DNA from: Chitinophaga pinensis
GTDB taxonomy: Bacteria > Bacteroidota > Bacteroidia > CAMBQF01
DNA length: 42,129 nt
Direction of reading: 5' to 3'
NCBI GenBank assembly: GCA_945869825.1
Contig: CAMBQF010000006.1
Span: 1 to 42,129, forward strand
This document shows, in pieces, positions 8,911 to 17,281 of the stretch (the first letter of the stretch is position 1; each line of letters begins with the position of its first letter). Position numbers and translations under genes: made by a program. The notes beneath the pieces are model-generated. The model did no database searches, was not told where the DNA came from, and saw only the letters and a list, made by a program, of their open reading frames with translations.

Positions 8911-10010
8911 TGAAAAAGATTAATAATAATTTTTATAAAGCAGTTACATTATCGCTATGTGTTTTTATTTTGCTATCATTTACCTACAAAAACATTGCTG
9001 ATGAGCCCAGTCCGTATAACATAATATATGACACTACCTACTTACCTAAACCTAATATTCCTGAAGACAATCCCTTAACAATTGAGGGTGTTGCACTTGG
9101 CCGTTTATTATTTTATGACTCTTTATTATCAGTAAATAAATCTCAATCTTGCGCATCATGTCATAAACAAAAATTTTTTTTTACTGATGCTGGCAAGAGT
9201 GTTAGTAATGGCGCTTTAAAAATACCTGGCGACTTTAACACTATGCCCCTTGCTAACCTGGCATGGCAAACAGAGTTTTTTTGGGATGGCAGGGTAAAAT
9301 CTCTTGAAGAGCAGGTTTTAGAGCCAATACAAAAACACAATGAAATGGCAAAAGACTTGCGTTTGCTAACTTATCAACTATCAAAACATAAATACTACTC
9401 GGGATATTTTAAAAAAGCTTTTCCAAAAGATAAAAACCCAGTAAACTCAAATAATATTAGCAAAGCTTTAGCACAATTTGTAAGAACAATATACGTGTCA
9501 CCAAAGCCTTTTAAAAATGGTGGATTTGGAGATTTTGAAGGAGATAAGATGCCTGACAGTGTAATGAAGACAATACAATACAAGGCGTTTGTAAACTTAT
9601 CAGATATGTGTTCAGACTGCCACTCTAGCGAATTTTATGGTGGAAAAAATGATGAACTTGCTACAAACGGAACTACATATTTTGATAATGACCCAACAAA
9701 CGACAAATTAAAGTTTAAAGCCCCCTCTTTAATAAACCTTGCTTACACCGCGCCCTATATGCACGATGGGCGTTTTAAAACATTGTATGAGGTAATAGAC
9801 CATTATGACCAACATATTACTGAACTAGACACCTATAACCCTGATATTGTGCAGAATAAAATTAAAAACAAATTCTCAAAAGCCGACAAGACAGAAATGG
9901 TTAATTTTTTATTAAGCCTAAAAGACACCACAATTTTAACTGACACGCGTTTTTCCAATCCGTTTACGAGTAAAAAATTTAATTGGGCAGATTACCCATA
10001 CTTTAAATAA
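8910..10010 (+). CDS. Di-heme cytochrome c peroxidase family protein (CCP/MauG type), copy 2
   Basis: 366 residues, a paralogue of the preceding gene and collinear with it over nearly the whole length. An N-terminal hydrophobic signal or anchor at about 10-26 precedes the mature part. Heme sites are CASCH at 81-85 and CSDCH at 234-238, and the APYMHDGRF signature lies at 281-289. The segment LEEQVLEPI at about 132-140 matches the family better than the equivalent LESLIKFPL in copy 1. Between the heme sites the two copies differ most just before the second heme, where copy 1 has a Lys/Ser/Asn-rich insert. It starts on the last base of the upstream stop codon. Tandem CCP-like pairs may divide labour, for example different redox partners; this is inference. 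Confidence 0.9.
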   Translation: MKKINNNFYKAVTLSLCVFILLSFTYKNIADEPSPYNIIYDTTYLPKPNIPEDNPLTIEGVALGRLLFYDSLLSVNKSQSCASCHKQKFFFTDAGKSVSNGALKIPGDFNTMPLANLAWQTEFFWDGRVKSLEEQVLEPIQKHNEMAKDLRLLTYQLSKHKYYSGYFKKAFPKDKNPVNSNNISKALAQFVRTIYVSPKPFKNGGFGDFEGDKMPDSVMKTIQYKAFVNLSDMCSDCHSSEFYGGKNDELATNGTTYFDNDPTNDKLKFKAPSLINLAYTAPYMHDGRFKTLYEVIDHYDQHITELDTYNPDIVQNKIKNKFSKADKTEMVNFLLSLKDTTILTDTRFSNPFTSKKFNWADYPYFK

Positions 10011-10033
10011 AATTCCTTCTCTTTAATTTCTAC

Positions 10034-10069
10034 TTATACTATAACCTTTTGCAGATGTGGGTAGTATAA
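10034..10069 (+). terminator. Weak hairpin after the peroxidase pair
   Basis: TTATACTA at 10034-10041 pairs with TAGTATAA at 10062-10069 across a 20-base loop. The stem is AT-rich and no T-tract follows directly, so termination here is only a possibility. Confidence 0.25.
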
Positions 10070-10125
10070 TGTGTAAAACCTTCGCGTAGCGACATACCCA
10101 TACCCAACCTAAAAACCTGATAGCT

Positions 10126-11268
10126 ATGTCACTACGCATTATTTGCGGGCTGCTTTTATGCGCCCTGTTAATGGTTTCGTGCAACAACGATGATGTTGAC
10201 ACATCTGCCCCAGCCGGCCCTTATATTGCAAGTGCTGCACCAATACTACAAAACCCCGATACCCATACGGTTATTATCAAAACCGACTCGCTGGCCAAAA
10301 AGGTGCGCCGCTATGTTAAGCCCAAAGACGTTACCGTTAAAGAGGCTTTAAAAGATATGCGCTTTAACCCGCAGGCAGTAAAACTATTTGTATCGTTAGC
10401 AGACAAAACCGGAGGGCAAACCTATTTTGCAAAAAACAGCAAGCTGGTGGCACAAACTATTGTATCTATATTAGATAAACATGCAACAGAAATGACTGAT
10501 GTGGTTTTGCTGATAGATAAAACCGGGAGTATGGATGATGATATTGAAAACGTAAAAAAGAGTGCTTCGCGCATTATATCAACCCTGAAAAAATTTAAAA
10601 ATATACAATTGGGGTGGGGTGCTTATGGCGATAAAAACGACGACCCCGCAAACTGGTTCCAGCTAAATAAGCTATCGGCCAATTTGGACGAGAGCCTTGA
10701 TAAAATTAATGGCCTTTATACAGGTGGTGGTGGCGATTTGCCCGAATCGGTAAATGATGCTATCTATAAAACTGTTGACGAGATGAACTGGAGGCCCGAT
10801 GCGCGGAAAATGATACTGGTGATAGGCGATGCACAATCGCTGGAACCACCTTTGGCCGACAGGAGTATGGGTGAGGTTATTAAAAAGTGTATTTCATCGG
10901 CGGTGCATGTAAACCTATACCCGGTTGTTATAAGTACCGAAGATATTATGGGCGACCTGCACGATGATAGCCGCACATTAACAGAACCAGCAGAAGGTGC
11001 CAGGCTAACAACGCCTGTTAAAACCGGAAATATTATAACCCGTACCTACCCCAACCCAACTACCGACAATGTTTACATTGATTTTACAGGTACCGGGCCA
11101 TATGTGGTTGATGTAAAGTCGTTGCTGGGCAAAACCATCGCATCAGAAGAAATAACAACCAACCGCTATACCTGCAACCTGCTAAATGTACCCGCAGGCA
11201 TATACCTAATTACAGTAACCGATAAAAGTAGTGGTAAAATGGAGGTAAGGCAGGTGGTAAAAAAGTAA
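10126..11268 (+). CDS. VWA-domain lipoprotein with a T9SS type A sorting domain
   Basis: 380 residues. The N-terminus is a lipoprotein signal with lipobox LMVSC (lipidated Cys19), followed by acidic NNDD, which resembles the Bacteroidota lipoprotein surface-export signal. A von Willebrand factor A domain spans about 125-285. Its metal-site motif is DKTGS at 131-135 in place of the usual DxSxS, and GDAQS forms the later strand. Residues ~308-380 are a type A T9SS sorting domain beginning TYPNPTTDN, with the usual GIYLITV and a basic C-terminus. A lipid anchor together with a sorting domain is odd, because each would normally attach the protein on its own. VWA proteins of this kind mostly mediate metal-dependent protein binding; the ligand here is unknown. 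It is terminated by a strong hairpin at 11295-11332. Confidence 0.85.
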   Translation: MSLRIICGLLLCALLMVSCNNDDVDTSAPAGPYIASAAPILQNPDTHTVIIKTDSLAKKVRRYVKPKDVTVKEALKDMRFNPQAVKLFVSLADKTGGQTYFAKNSKLVAQTIVSILDKHATEMTDVVLLIDKTGSMDDDIENVKKSASRIISTLKKFKNIQLGWGAYGDKNDDPANWFQLNKLSANLDESLDKINGLYTGGGGDLPESVNDAIYKTVDEMNWRPDARKMILVIGDAQSLEPPLADRSMGEVIKKCISSAVHVNLYPVVISTEDIMGDLHDDSRTLTEPAEGARLTTPVKTGNIITRTYPNPTTDNVYIDFTGTGPYVVDVKSLLGKTIASEEITTNRYTCNLLNVPAGIYLITVTDKSSGKMEVRQVVKK

Positions 11269-11294
11269 GTTCAACAAACACTAATGGCTAACTA

Positions 11295-11332
11295 AACACA
11301 AAAAGCCGCCCAAAAGGGCGGCTTTTTGTGTT
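11295..11332. terminator. Strong, possibly bidirectional intrinsic terminator
   Basis: A perfect 17-bp stem (11295-11311 with 11316-11332) encloses an AAAA loop. The GC core is GCCGCCC/GGGCGGC, with a T-run on the plus strand and a matching one on the minus strand. It ends the VWA gene and may also stop transcription arriving from the anti-sigma gene. Confidence 0.9.
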
Positions 11333-11406
11333 ATAAAAACCTAAACTACATGAACTACTCATTAACAAATTCTGCAAACTATGCAGAGCCAACTTACATT
11401 CTCATA

Positions 11407-11432
11407 GTATTAGTCGACCAAGGGGCTAATAC
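11407..11432. terminator. Hairpin downstream of the anti-sigma-like gene
   Basis: A 9-bp stem with one G-T pair (GTATTAGTC with GGCTAATAC) lies just past the stop of the minus-strand gene at 11445. There is no T-tract, so it may act as an RNA-stabilising hairpin instead of a terminator. A smaller perfect stem, TCTGCA/TGCAGA, lies at 11371-11387. Confidence 0.3.
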
Positions 11433-11444
11433 CTTACAAAACAG

Positions 11445-11732
11445 TTACATATTATTTAATTTGTTTTCAACCAACTGCTGAATGCGGATTTTAGCATCGT
11501 CGGCAAGGCGCATTTTAGAAAAATCAGTAATATCCATCAGCGATGATTTTCTAATCAGCTCATTTAAAAACACACTTTGCTCATTGTAGCGGCGGCAGCC
11601 ATTACAAACAACAAGATGGAAACGCAACGCCAGTTTTTCATACACATCAAGCTTACGCTCCTGTTTCTTTTCAATCAGAACGGTGGCTTCGCGGCATGCC
11701 ATTATAAATACGTTAAAAATCTTTTTAATCAC
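11445..11732 (-). CDS. Small zinc-finger anti-sigma-like protein
   Basis: 95 residues, 6 bp after an ECF sigma gene on the same strand. Cys13 together with His39-x3-Cys43-x2-Cys46 matches the zinc-binding anti-sigma (ZAS) pattern of HxxxCxxC with an upstream ligand. The remainder is helical and charged. It has no transmembrane segment and no periplasmic part, unlike the FecR-type anti-sigma factors usual in this phylum, so any signal must be sensed in the cytoplasm (redox or zinc are typical of soluble ZAS proteins). The role is inferred from motif plus gene order. It could instead be a zinc-binding accessory protein without anti-sigma activity. Confidence 0.75.
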   Translation of the reverse strand: MIKKIFNVFIMACREATVLIEKKQERKLDVYEKLALRFHLVVCNGCRRYNEQSVFLNELIRKSSLMDITDFSKMRLADDAKIRIQQLVENKLNNM

Positions 11733-11738
11733 TTTATA

Positions 11739-12326
11739 CTATAATTTAAACCAGGTTTTTTCTAAACAAGTACGCAGCATAAGCTTTGCACGGTGCATTA
11801 TTACCCAGTAGTTAGACGCTGATACATTTAATTCCTTACAAATATCATCGCTATCCTTTTCTTCCAAAAATTTAAGTGTAATAGCAGTATGCCAGTTTGC
11901 CGGCAGTTTACCTACGCATTTTTGCATAGCCAGCTGAAAGTCTTTATCATCAAGTATGTTACCCTCATCGGCACTCCATTGCTTTGGTTTTGCCTGCTTA
12001 GTCCACTCTCCGCCATTATCAAAAAACAAGTCAAGAAAAGAGCGGCTTTCATCGCCCTGCATAAAGCTATTGTCAGAAACCTCGTAGCGTGTAGATGCCT
12101 TACGGTAATGGTCGGCAATTTTGTTTTTAAGAATAGAGAACAACCATGTACGTTCTGATGAGTTACCCTTGAAATTTTTTATGCCGTTTAAGGCCGACAG
12201 GAAAGTTTCCTGAACAAAGTCTTCGGCAAGCTCGGTACTGCTGCTTTTAGAAAGGGCATATCCATATAAATCATCCGCATACTTATCCGTCCAGTTCTGC
12301 GGATTTAAAGCCTGTTGTCCTACCAT
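11739..12326 (-). CDS. ECF-family RNA polymerase sigma factor
   Basis: 195 residues. Region 2 is recognisable at about 14-85, with LAEDFVQETFLSAL and a later RTWLFSILKNKIADHYRK that matches the ECF -10 recognition helix. Region 4 at about 130-190 contains LPANWHTAITLKF and a helix-turn-helix (DDICKELNVSASNYWVIMHRAK). The linker of about 45 residues is longer than average and rich in charged and Trp residues. The anti-sigma-like gene follows after 6 bp. The gene is divergent from the Gly-rich surface protein at 12457, with 130 bp between the two starts, so it may control that gene, but no shared promoter motif proves this. Identification as an ECF sigma factor is firm. Confidence 0.92.
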   Translation of the reverse strand: MVGQQALNPQNWTDKYADDLYGYALSKSSSTELAEDFVQETFLSALNGIKNFKGNSSERTWLFSILKNKIADHYRKASTRYEVSDNSFMQGDESRSFLDLFFDNGGEWTKQAKPKQWSADEGNILDDKDFQLAMQKCVGKLPANWHTAITLKFLEEKDSDDICKELNVSASNYWVIMHRAKLMLRTCLEKTWFKL

Positions 12327-12427
12327 AGTCAGTATGCTAAAATAGATAATAATGGTTTATACCTGCTACTTTATTAAGCTTTGGTTATTTAGTTGCCCAA
12401 AAATGTGAAAATAACAGTTACAATTAT

Positions 12428-12435
12428 TAACTTTG
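12428..12435 (+). promoter_or_regulatory. -7 box of the first Gly-rich gene
   Basis: TAACTTTG is a perfect match to TAnnTTTG and ends 21 bp before the ATG at 12457. No clear TTG was seen at the -33 position. Confidence 0.6.
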
Positions 12436-12456
12436 TTACTTTAGGCCTAATGCCTG

Positions 12457-15400
12457 ATGCTTATGTTATTGGCCCGACGTATACTATATAGGTTATATTT
12501 ACCGCTTATTATATTTCTGTTTTCTAGCTTTGTAGCCAAAGGGCAGCAATGCAACATTATATATATAACCCCCACCGGTAATGGTACAGGCACCAAAGCT
12601 AGCCCTGCAAGTATTGCCGGCGGTATTGCGCTGGCAGGGCCAGGCAGCCAGCTATGGCTTGCAGTGGGTAACTACACCATTGATACCCCAATTAATTTAT
12701 TAGATAACGTAACACTTGAAGGCGGTTTTGACCCTGCCAATAATTGGACAAAGGTAAATACCGCGCAAACTATAATAAACCGCACCAATGCCAACCCGCA
12801 AACCAACCCCGAGCGTTTAGTGGCAGTATCGTGCATAAATATTACAGGCTTTACCATACAGGATGTAACAATAAAAACAGCCAATGCGCTAGGCAATGGG
12901 GTAACTACTTATGGGATTTACTTAAGTGGCTGTTCTAATTTTAATATTAGCCGCTGTAATGTTACAGGTGGCAATGGCTCTAACGGCCTGCCCGGAACCC
13001 CGGGAACTAATGGTATTAATGGGGGCAATGGCACAGCCGGTCAAAACGGTAGCGAAGACGGCGGTGGAAACACCAACGGTGGGACTGGCGCATCAGGATC
13101 TTACCCTGGCAGCAGCAATGGTGGCAATGGTGGCAATGGTGGCGCTCGCGGCACATACTCATTTCCGGCAGGAGGCAATGCTCCGGGCGGCACAGCAGGT
13201 TTAAACGGCGGCGGCACAGGCAATGGCACAGGTGGCGTTGCAGGCGTGGGCAACTGTAACTTAATTTCTATAGGGTGCGATGCCGGCCCGGCCCAGTGGG
13301 GTCAACCAGGCACCGATGGGTTAGATGGCGCCAATGGTGCCAACGGTACATCGGGTACCCCATCTTTTGCAGGCGGATTTTTTGTAAACGGCACAGGCCA
13401 AAACGGCGTTGCAGGCCAAAACGGCGGCGGTGGTGGCGGCGGTGGCGGCGGCGGAGCCCAAGGCTGTATACCATTTGGCTTTTTTGTGCCTAACAATAAC
13501 GGATCGGGCGCAGGTGGCGGTGGTGGTGGCGAAGGCGGCCAGGGCGGTGCCGGAGCCTTAGGTGGTACAGGCGGCGGCGGCTCTTTTGGCATTTTTGCCT
13601 GGGCAAACGGAGCCAGCGGACGAGTAAAAGACACTTATACATTTTCAGGCATACCAGGCCAGGGCGGCCTTGGTGGCGCGCCAGGCGGCTTAGGTGGCTT
13701 TGGCGGCAATGGCGGCAACGGCGGCGGACCAGGTTGCGATATTGGCCGCGGGGGCAATGGTGGATCTGGTGGAGATGGCGGAGATGGAGGCAATGGAGGA
13801 AACGGTAGTTTAGGCCTTAGCCTACCCATTTTTGAAGACCCTAATGCTACAGCATTGATACAATCGGACATGCGCACACCAGTAGAACCAGTTATTAATG
13901 TGCTAAATACAGGCTGTACGTTTTCTGATATTGAATTTTCTACCACAGCAAATGGTATAGTACAATGGTTTTTTGATGGAGGAACAATTCCATTGCAGGC
14001 TGTTGGCAACAATGTTACCGTGCAATACACTACCCAAGGGCGCCATACGGTAACTATGGTCCTTAATGGTGTGCCTTATATTTATACCGATTTTATTGGT
14101 ATCTTCTCTAATGGTATACCTTACCTGCCTTCCATTATTCCATCTAACGACACTGTTTGTTTAGGTGGCACGTTAGACTTTACCAGCTCTTTTGCAGGCA
14201 CTAACTACGAGTGGTGGCTTGAGGGCACCACCCCAACAAATTTTAACGGACCACAGTACCAAACCCTAAACGGTGTGCAGTTTAACACCTTAGGCGATTA
14301 CCGGATTTTGCTGCAAACAACGTCGCCCTGCTGCGGACGTTCTACCATAGATACAATTTTAATACACGTTGTGCCTTATGTAAATGCTGATGTTTTTGTT
14401 TTTGCATCATCAACCAGCATTTGTGCTGGCACACAGGTAAACTTTGGCGCATCGCCTGTAAATGCTGGCAGCAACCCTGTTTACACATGGACAGTTAATG
14501 GCGCAACCGTTGGCACCAACAGTAATACCTTCAGCACATCAACCCTAAACAATGGCGATATTGTTGCTGTAAGTATGGGCAGCAACCTGCTTTGCGTAAA
14601 CAACAACCCGGCAGCATCTGTGCCTATTGTAATGACAGTTAACCAGCCGCCAGTGCTAAACTGCAGCTCTATTGGGCAGTTTTTAGGTGCCCCTACCCAG
14701 TTTTCGGTTAACCCAGTAGGCTCTCAACCATTTACCTATGCATGGAATTTTGGCGATGGTGGTATATCAGACCTGCAAAACCCGCCACATACTTATGGCT
14801 CTACAGGCAACTACACCGCAACAGTAACAGTTACCGATGCCAATGGCTGCGAGGCTACCTGCGATGTGCAGGTTACTATTAGCATAGCCCCGCAGGTTAC
14901 AGCCCTGTTTACAGGCAATATTACTGCTATTGGCTGCGGCACAGGCTCTGTTAGCTTTACCGACCAAAGCACCGGCGGCGTTATACAATGGACATGGGAC
15001 TTTGGCGATGGGGTTACCGATGCCAACCAAAACCCTACCCATAACTATACCGCTCCAGGGTATTATGATGTAACCTTAATTGCATCTAACGGTGTATTGG
15101 CCGATACATTGGTGCTTCCCAACTTTATATATATACCACCGCCACCCGTAGCTGAGTTTACCGCTTTAGACAGTATTGAGTGTGAGCCCTATATTTTTAG
15201 GTTCTTAGACCAATCGCTAGGTGGTGTAACTGATTGGTTGTGGGATTTTGGCGATGGTAACACATCGGTACTGCAAAACCCATCGCACGAATATGCGGCA
15301 CCAGGTAGTTACAACGTTACCCTTACCGTAACAACGGCAGATAACTGCACGGCCACGCTTACCACACCTAACTTTATACAATACCTTGAACAGCCCGAAG

Positions 15401-16161
15401 CAGGTTTCTTTACCTTTGACACGTTAATGTGCACAGGCGAGGCTATATCTATCACTGATACCTCTGTTGCAGCTAATAAATGGCTGTATTATTTTGGCGA
15501 TGGCACACCTGTAGATGTAAACCAAAACCCGATACATGTATACACTGAGCCGGGCATTTATACTGTTACCCAAATAGTAGAAAACTCCTCGGGCTGTAGA
15601 GATACTATGATTGCTACGCAGTACATAGAGATTGTACCTTACCCTGAAGCAAATTTTAATGCCGATACCTTTAAACTACAATTGCCTGACACCACGGTGC
15701 AGTTTTTTAACCTAAGCCAGTATTACGATTCACTGGTATGGGTACTGGGCAATGGCGACACCACATGGGTTGATAACCCCGTAGGTGTTTACCAGGATTC
15801 TGGCATTTATGTTATTACCCTTATTGTTAGCAACAGCATTGGATGTGTAGATACTTTGCAAATACCACTGCAGGTTATAGAGCAGGAATCATTCTTTGTT
15901 CCAAACTCATTTACCCCTGACGATGACTTTATAAATGACAACTTTAGTGTGTTTGGCAGGGGAATTGTTAGTGGAGAGATGTATATATACGACAGATGGG
16001 GCCAGCCCGTGTTTACTACCCCCGACCTGTTTACAGGTTGGGATGGTACAACCAAAGACGGGAAGGATGCCATGATTGGCGTATATGTATATGACATTAA
16101 GATAACGTGGTTTACAGGCCGGACGTTTGAAAAGCGTGGCACCGTAACACTTATCAGGTAA
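12457..16161 (+). CDS. Gly-rich beta-helix / PKD surface protein with a T9SS type B sorting domain
   Basis: 1234 residues. The signal peptide covers about 1-29 (hydrophobic core, then AKGQQ). Residues 30-170 resemble a parallel beta-helix lead-in (CNIIYVTPTGNGTGT..., LEGGF, GCSNFNISRC). Residues 170-452 are a Gly-rich block containing an 11-Gly run and the aromatic break GGGGSFGIF. Ig-like segments follow to about 740. Five PKD domains then run over about 745-1140, four with the FGDG signature and the last with GNGD. The end, about 1145-1234, is a type B T9SS domain (gliding-motility-associated C-terminal type) with SFTPDDDFINDNF and YDRWG. The first ~470 residues are collinear with the protein at 18882. 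The start could also be the ATG at 12463. It is probably exported to the surface as an adhesin or matrix protein; no catalytic motif was seen. The lipoprotein gene at 16173 follows after 11 bp. Confidence 0.92.
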   Translation: MLMLLARRILYRLYLPLIIFLFSSFVAKGQQCNIIYITPTGNGTGTKASPASIAGGIALAGPGSQLWLAVGNYTIDTPINLLDNVTLEGGFDPANNWTKVNTAQTIINRTNANPQTNPERLVAVSCINITGFTIQDVTIKTANALGNGVTTYGIYLSGCSNFNISRCNVTGGNGSNGLPGTPGTNGINGGNGTAGQNGSEDGGGNTNGGTGASGSYPGSSNGGNGGNGGARGTYSFPAGGNAPGGTAGLNGGGTGNGTGGVAGVGNCNLISIGCDAGPAQWGQPGTDGLDGANGANGTSGTPSFAGGFFVNGTGQNGVAGQNGGGGGGGGGGGAQGCIPFGFFVPNNNGSGAGGGGGGEGGQGGAGALGGTGGGGSFGIFAWANGASGRVKDTYTFSGIPGQGGLGGAPGGLGGFGGNGGNGGGPGCDIGRGGNGGSGGDGGDGGNGGNGSLGLSLPIFEDPNATALIQSDMRTPVEPVINVLNTGCTFSDIEFSTTANGIVQWFFDGGTIPLQAVGNNVTVQYTTQGRHTVTMVLNGVPYIYTDFIGIFSNGIPYLPSIIPSNDTVCLGGTLDFTSSFAGTNYEWWLEGTTPTNFNGPQYQTLNGVQFNTLGDYRILLQTTSPCCGRSTIDTILIHVVPYVNADVFVFASSTSICAGTQVNFGASPVNAGSNPVYTWTVNGATVGTNSNTFSTSTLNNGDIVAVSMGSNLLCVNNNPAASVPIVMTVNQPPVLNCSSIGQFLGAPTQFSVNPVGSQPFTYAWNFGDGGISDLQNPPHTYGSTGNYTATVTVTDANGCEATCDVQVTISIAPQVTALFTGNITAIGCGTGSVSFTDQSTGGVIQWTWDFGDGVTDANQNPTHNYTAPGYYDVTLIASNGVLADTLVLPNFIYIPPPPVAEFTALDSIECEPYIFRFLDQSLGGVTDWLWDFGDGNTSVLQNPSHEYAAPGSYNVTLTVTTADNCTATLTTPNFIQYLEQPEAGFFTFDTLMCTGEAISITDTSVAANKWLYYFGDGTPVDVNQNPIHVYTEPGIYTVTQIVENSSGCRDTMIATQYIEIVPYPEANFNADTFKLQLPDTTVQFFNLSQYYDSLVWVLGNGDTTWVDNPVGVYQDSGIYVITLIVSNSIGCVDTLQIPLQVIEQESFFVPNSFTPDDDFINDNFSVFGRGIVSGEMYIYDRWGQPVFTTPDLFTGWDGTTKDGKDAMIGVYVYDIKITWFTGRTFEKRGTVTLIR
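12966..13810 (+). repeat. Gly-rich (GGX) block, copy in the 1234-aa protein
   Basis: About 280 residues of GGNG, GGXG and GTNG type repeats, including an 11-residue poly-Gly run at about 13423-13455. Aromatic and Cys-bearing breaks interrupt it: GTYSFPAGG, SFAGGFFV, and GGGGSFGIF. It matches the block at 19372-20230 in order and in the positions of the breaks. Confidence 0.9.
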
Positions 16162-16172
16162 AACAAAAAAAT

Positions 16173-16673
16173 ATGAGAGCATATTTAATTGCCATAGCAG
16201 CCATTGGCTTAGTAGCTGTATCGTGTAAAAGTAAAAAAGAAATGACCGACAATACAGCTAAAGCAGACAGTATTCAGGTAGCAGACAGCATTGCTAAAGT
16301 TTTTGCTGACATAGCTATTGCCGATGCGCAAAACACACCACCAACCATTGCTGTTGGCGAGCCTAACCCGGCAACACCAACACCCAACGATAGCATCCGC
16401 CTAAACGTATCTTTTTACAGCCCGGGTAGCGGTATTAACTACCGCGCAGCCCAATCGCTTGATGGGTTTTTAACTAAATACCAGGCGGCCAACCCGGGTG
16501 CCGTTACCATTTATAAAACCGCATGGGGCCGTGAGGGCGAAGTGGATTATTGCTTTAAAATGAACGACAAAACAAAAGGAGACGACTTTGTAAAACAGGT
16601 AAAAGACCTTTTAGCGGGGCAAGACCGTATTAACTACAAAGAAAATACAACCTGCCGTAAGCCAAGAAACTAA
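16173..16673 (+). CDS. Small lipoprotein of unknown function
   Basis: 166 residues. The lipobox is VAVSC with Cys at 18, followed by a basic KSKKE stretch. A low-complexity Ala/Asp/Thr/Pro linker runs to about residue 72. A compact C-terminal domain of about 90 residues follows (LNVSFYSPGSGINYRAAQSL, then WGREGEVDYCF, then a Cys near the end). I do not recognise the domain, and its two Cys could form a disulfide. It lies 11 bp after the large Gly-rich gene and is probably cotranscribed, so it may be an accessory lipoprotein for that protein. Confidence 0.8.
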   Translation: MRAYLIAIAAIGLVAVSCKSKKEMTDNTAKADSIQVADSIAKVFADIAIADAQNTPPTIAVGEPNPATPTPNDSIRLNVSFYSPGSGINYRAAQSLDGFLTKYQAANPGAVTIYKTAWGREGEVDYCFKMNDKTKGDDFVKQVKDLLAGQDRINYKENTTCRKPRN

Positions 16674-16721
16674 GGCTGCTTTTAATTTCAATTAAGCATA
16701 TTAATATGCTGCCATAGGGCT

Positions 16722-16729
16722 TAACTTTG
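16722..16729 (+). promoter_or_regulatory. -7 box almost touching the GNAT start
   Basis: TAACTTTG is a perfect TAnnTTTG match and ends 4 bp before the ATG at 16734, so the transcript should be leaderless or nearly so. Confidence 0.6.
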
Positions 16730-16733
16730 CCTT

Positions 16734-17201
16734 ATGCAAATTACCATACGCCCTGCTATTCAAACAGATGTGCCTGCCATGCTTGGCCTGGTGCAAGAAC
16801 TTGCCTTGTATGAAAAAGCACCACAGGAAGTAACTGTAACATTAGAAGAAATGACAGCCGCTGGCTTTGGCACCGGCGCCGTTTGGAAAGCCTTTGTTGC
16901 CATTGTTGATGGCAGGTTGGTAGGCATGTCGTTATTTTTTACCAAATACTCAACCTGGAAAGGCAAGTGCATGTATATTGATGATATTGTTGTTACAGAA
17001 AGTATGCGCGGTGCGGGTGTTGGCAAATTACTATTTGAAGAAACCGTTGCCGAGGCTAAACGCACCCATATGCGCCGCTTAGAGTGGCAGGTGCTTGAAT
17101 GGAACTCTCCGGCCATTAACTTTTACAATAAATTTAGTGCCGTATTAGACCCAGAATGGGTTAACGGAAAACTAACGTATGAACAGTTACAGGCTATGTA
17201 A
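16734..17201 (+). CDS. GNAT-family N-acetyltransferase
   Basis: 155 residues, the normal length for a single GNAT domain. The acetyl-CoA binding motif A is RGAGVGKLLFEE at about 91-102, preceded by the strand MYIDDIVVTESMRG. The C-terminal motif NSPAINFYNKFSA gives the conserved N-x-x-A-x-x-F-Y. It resembles the diamine (spermidine/spermine) acetyltransferase group in motif order and the early LALYEKAP segment, but the substrate cannot be fixed from sequence alone. It acts in the cytosol. It appears to have its own promoter (16722-16729). Confidence 0.9.
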   Translation: MQITIRPAIQTDVPAMLGLVQELALYEKAPQEVTVTLEEMTAAGFGTGAVWKAFVAIVDGRLVGMSLFFTKYSTWKGKCMYIDDIVVTESMRGAGVGKLLFEETVAEAKRTHMRRLEWQVLEWNSPAINFYNKFSAVLDPEWVNGKLTYEQLQAM

Positions 17202-17265
17202 AGAACAGGGTGAAAACTTCTAAGGTAATTATTTGCCAAACATTCTACCCTATTTCATTCTACCG

Positions 17266-17273
17266 TATTTTTG
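17266..17273 (+). promoter_or_regulatory. -7 box of aspartate kinase
   Basis: TATTTTTG matches TAnnTTTG and ends 8 bp before the chosen ATG at 17282. It lies inside the longer open frame that begins with GTG at 17210, which argues against that upstream start. Confidence 0.5.
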
Positions 17274-17281
17274 CCCTGCAA

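Noticed and set aside
17210-17281. Upstream GTG start for aspartate kinase
   Set aside because: The extra 24 residues do not look like the family, which starts at MKVFKFGG, and the stretch contains a -7 promoter box.
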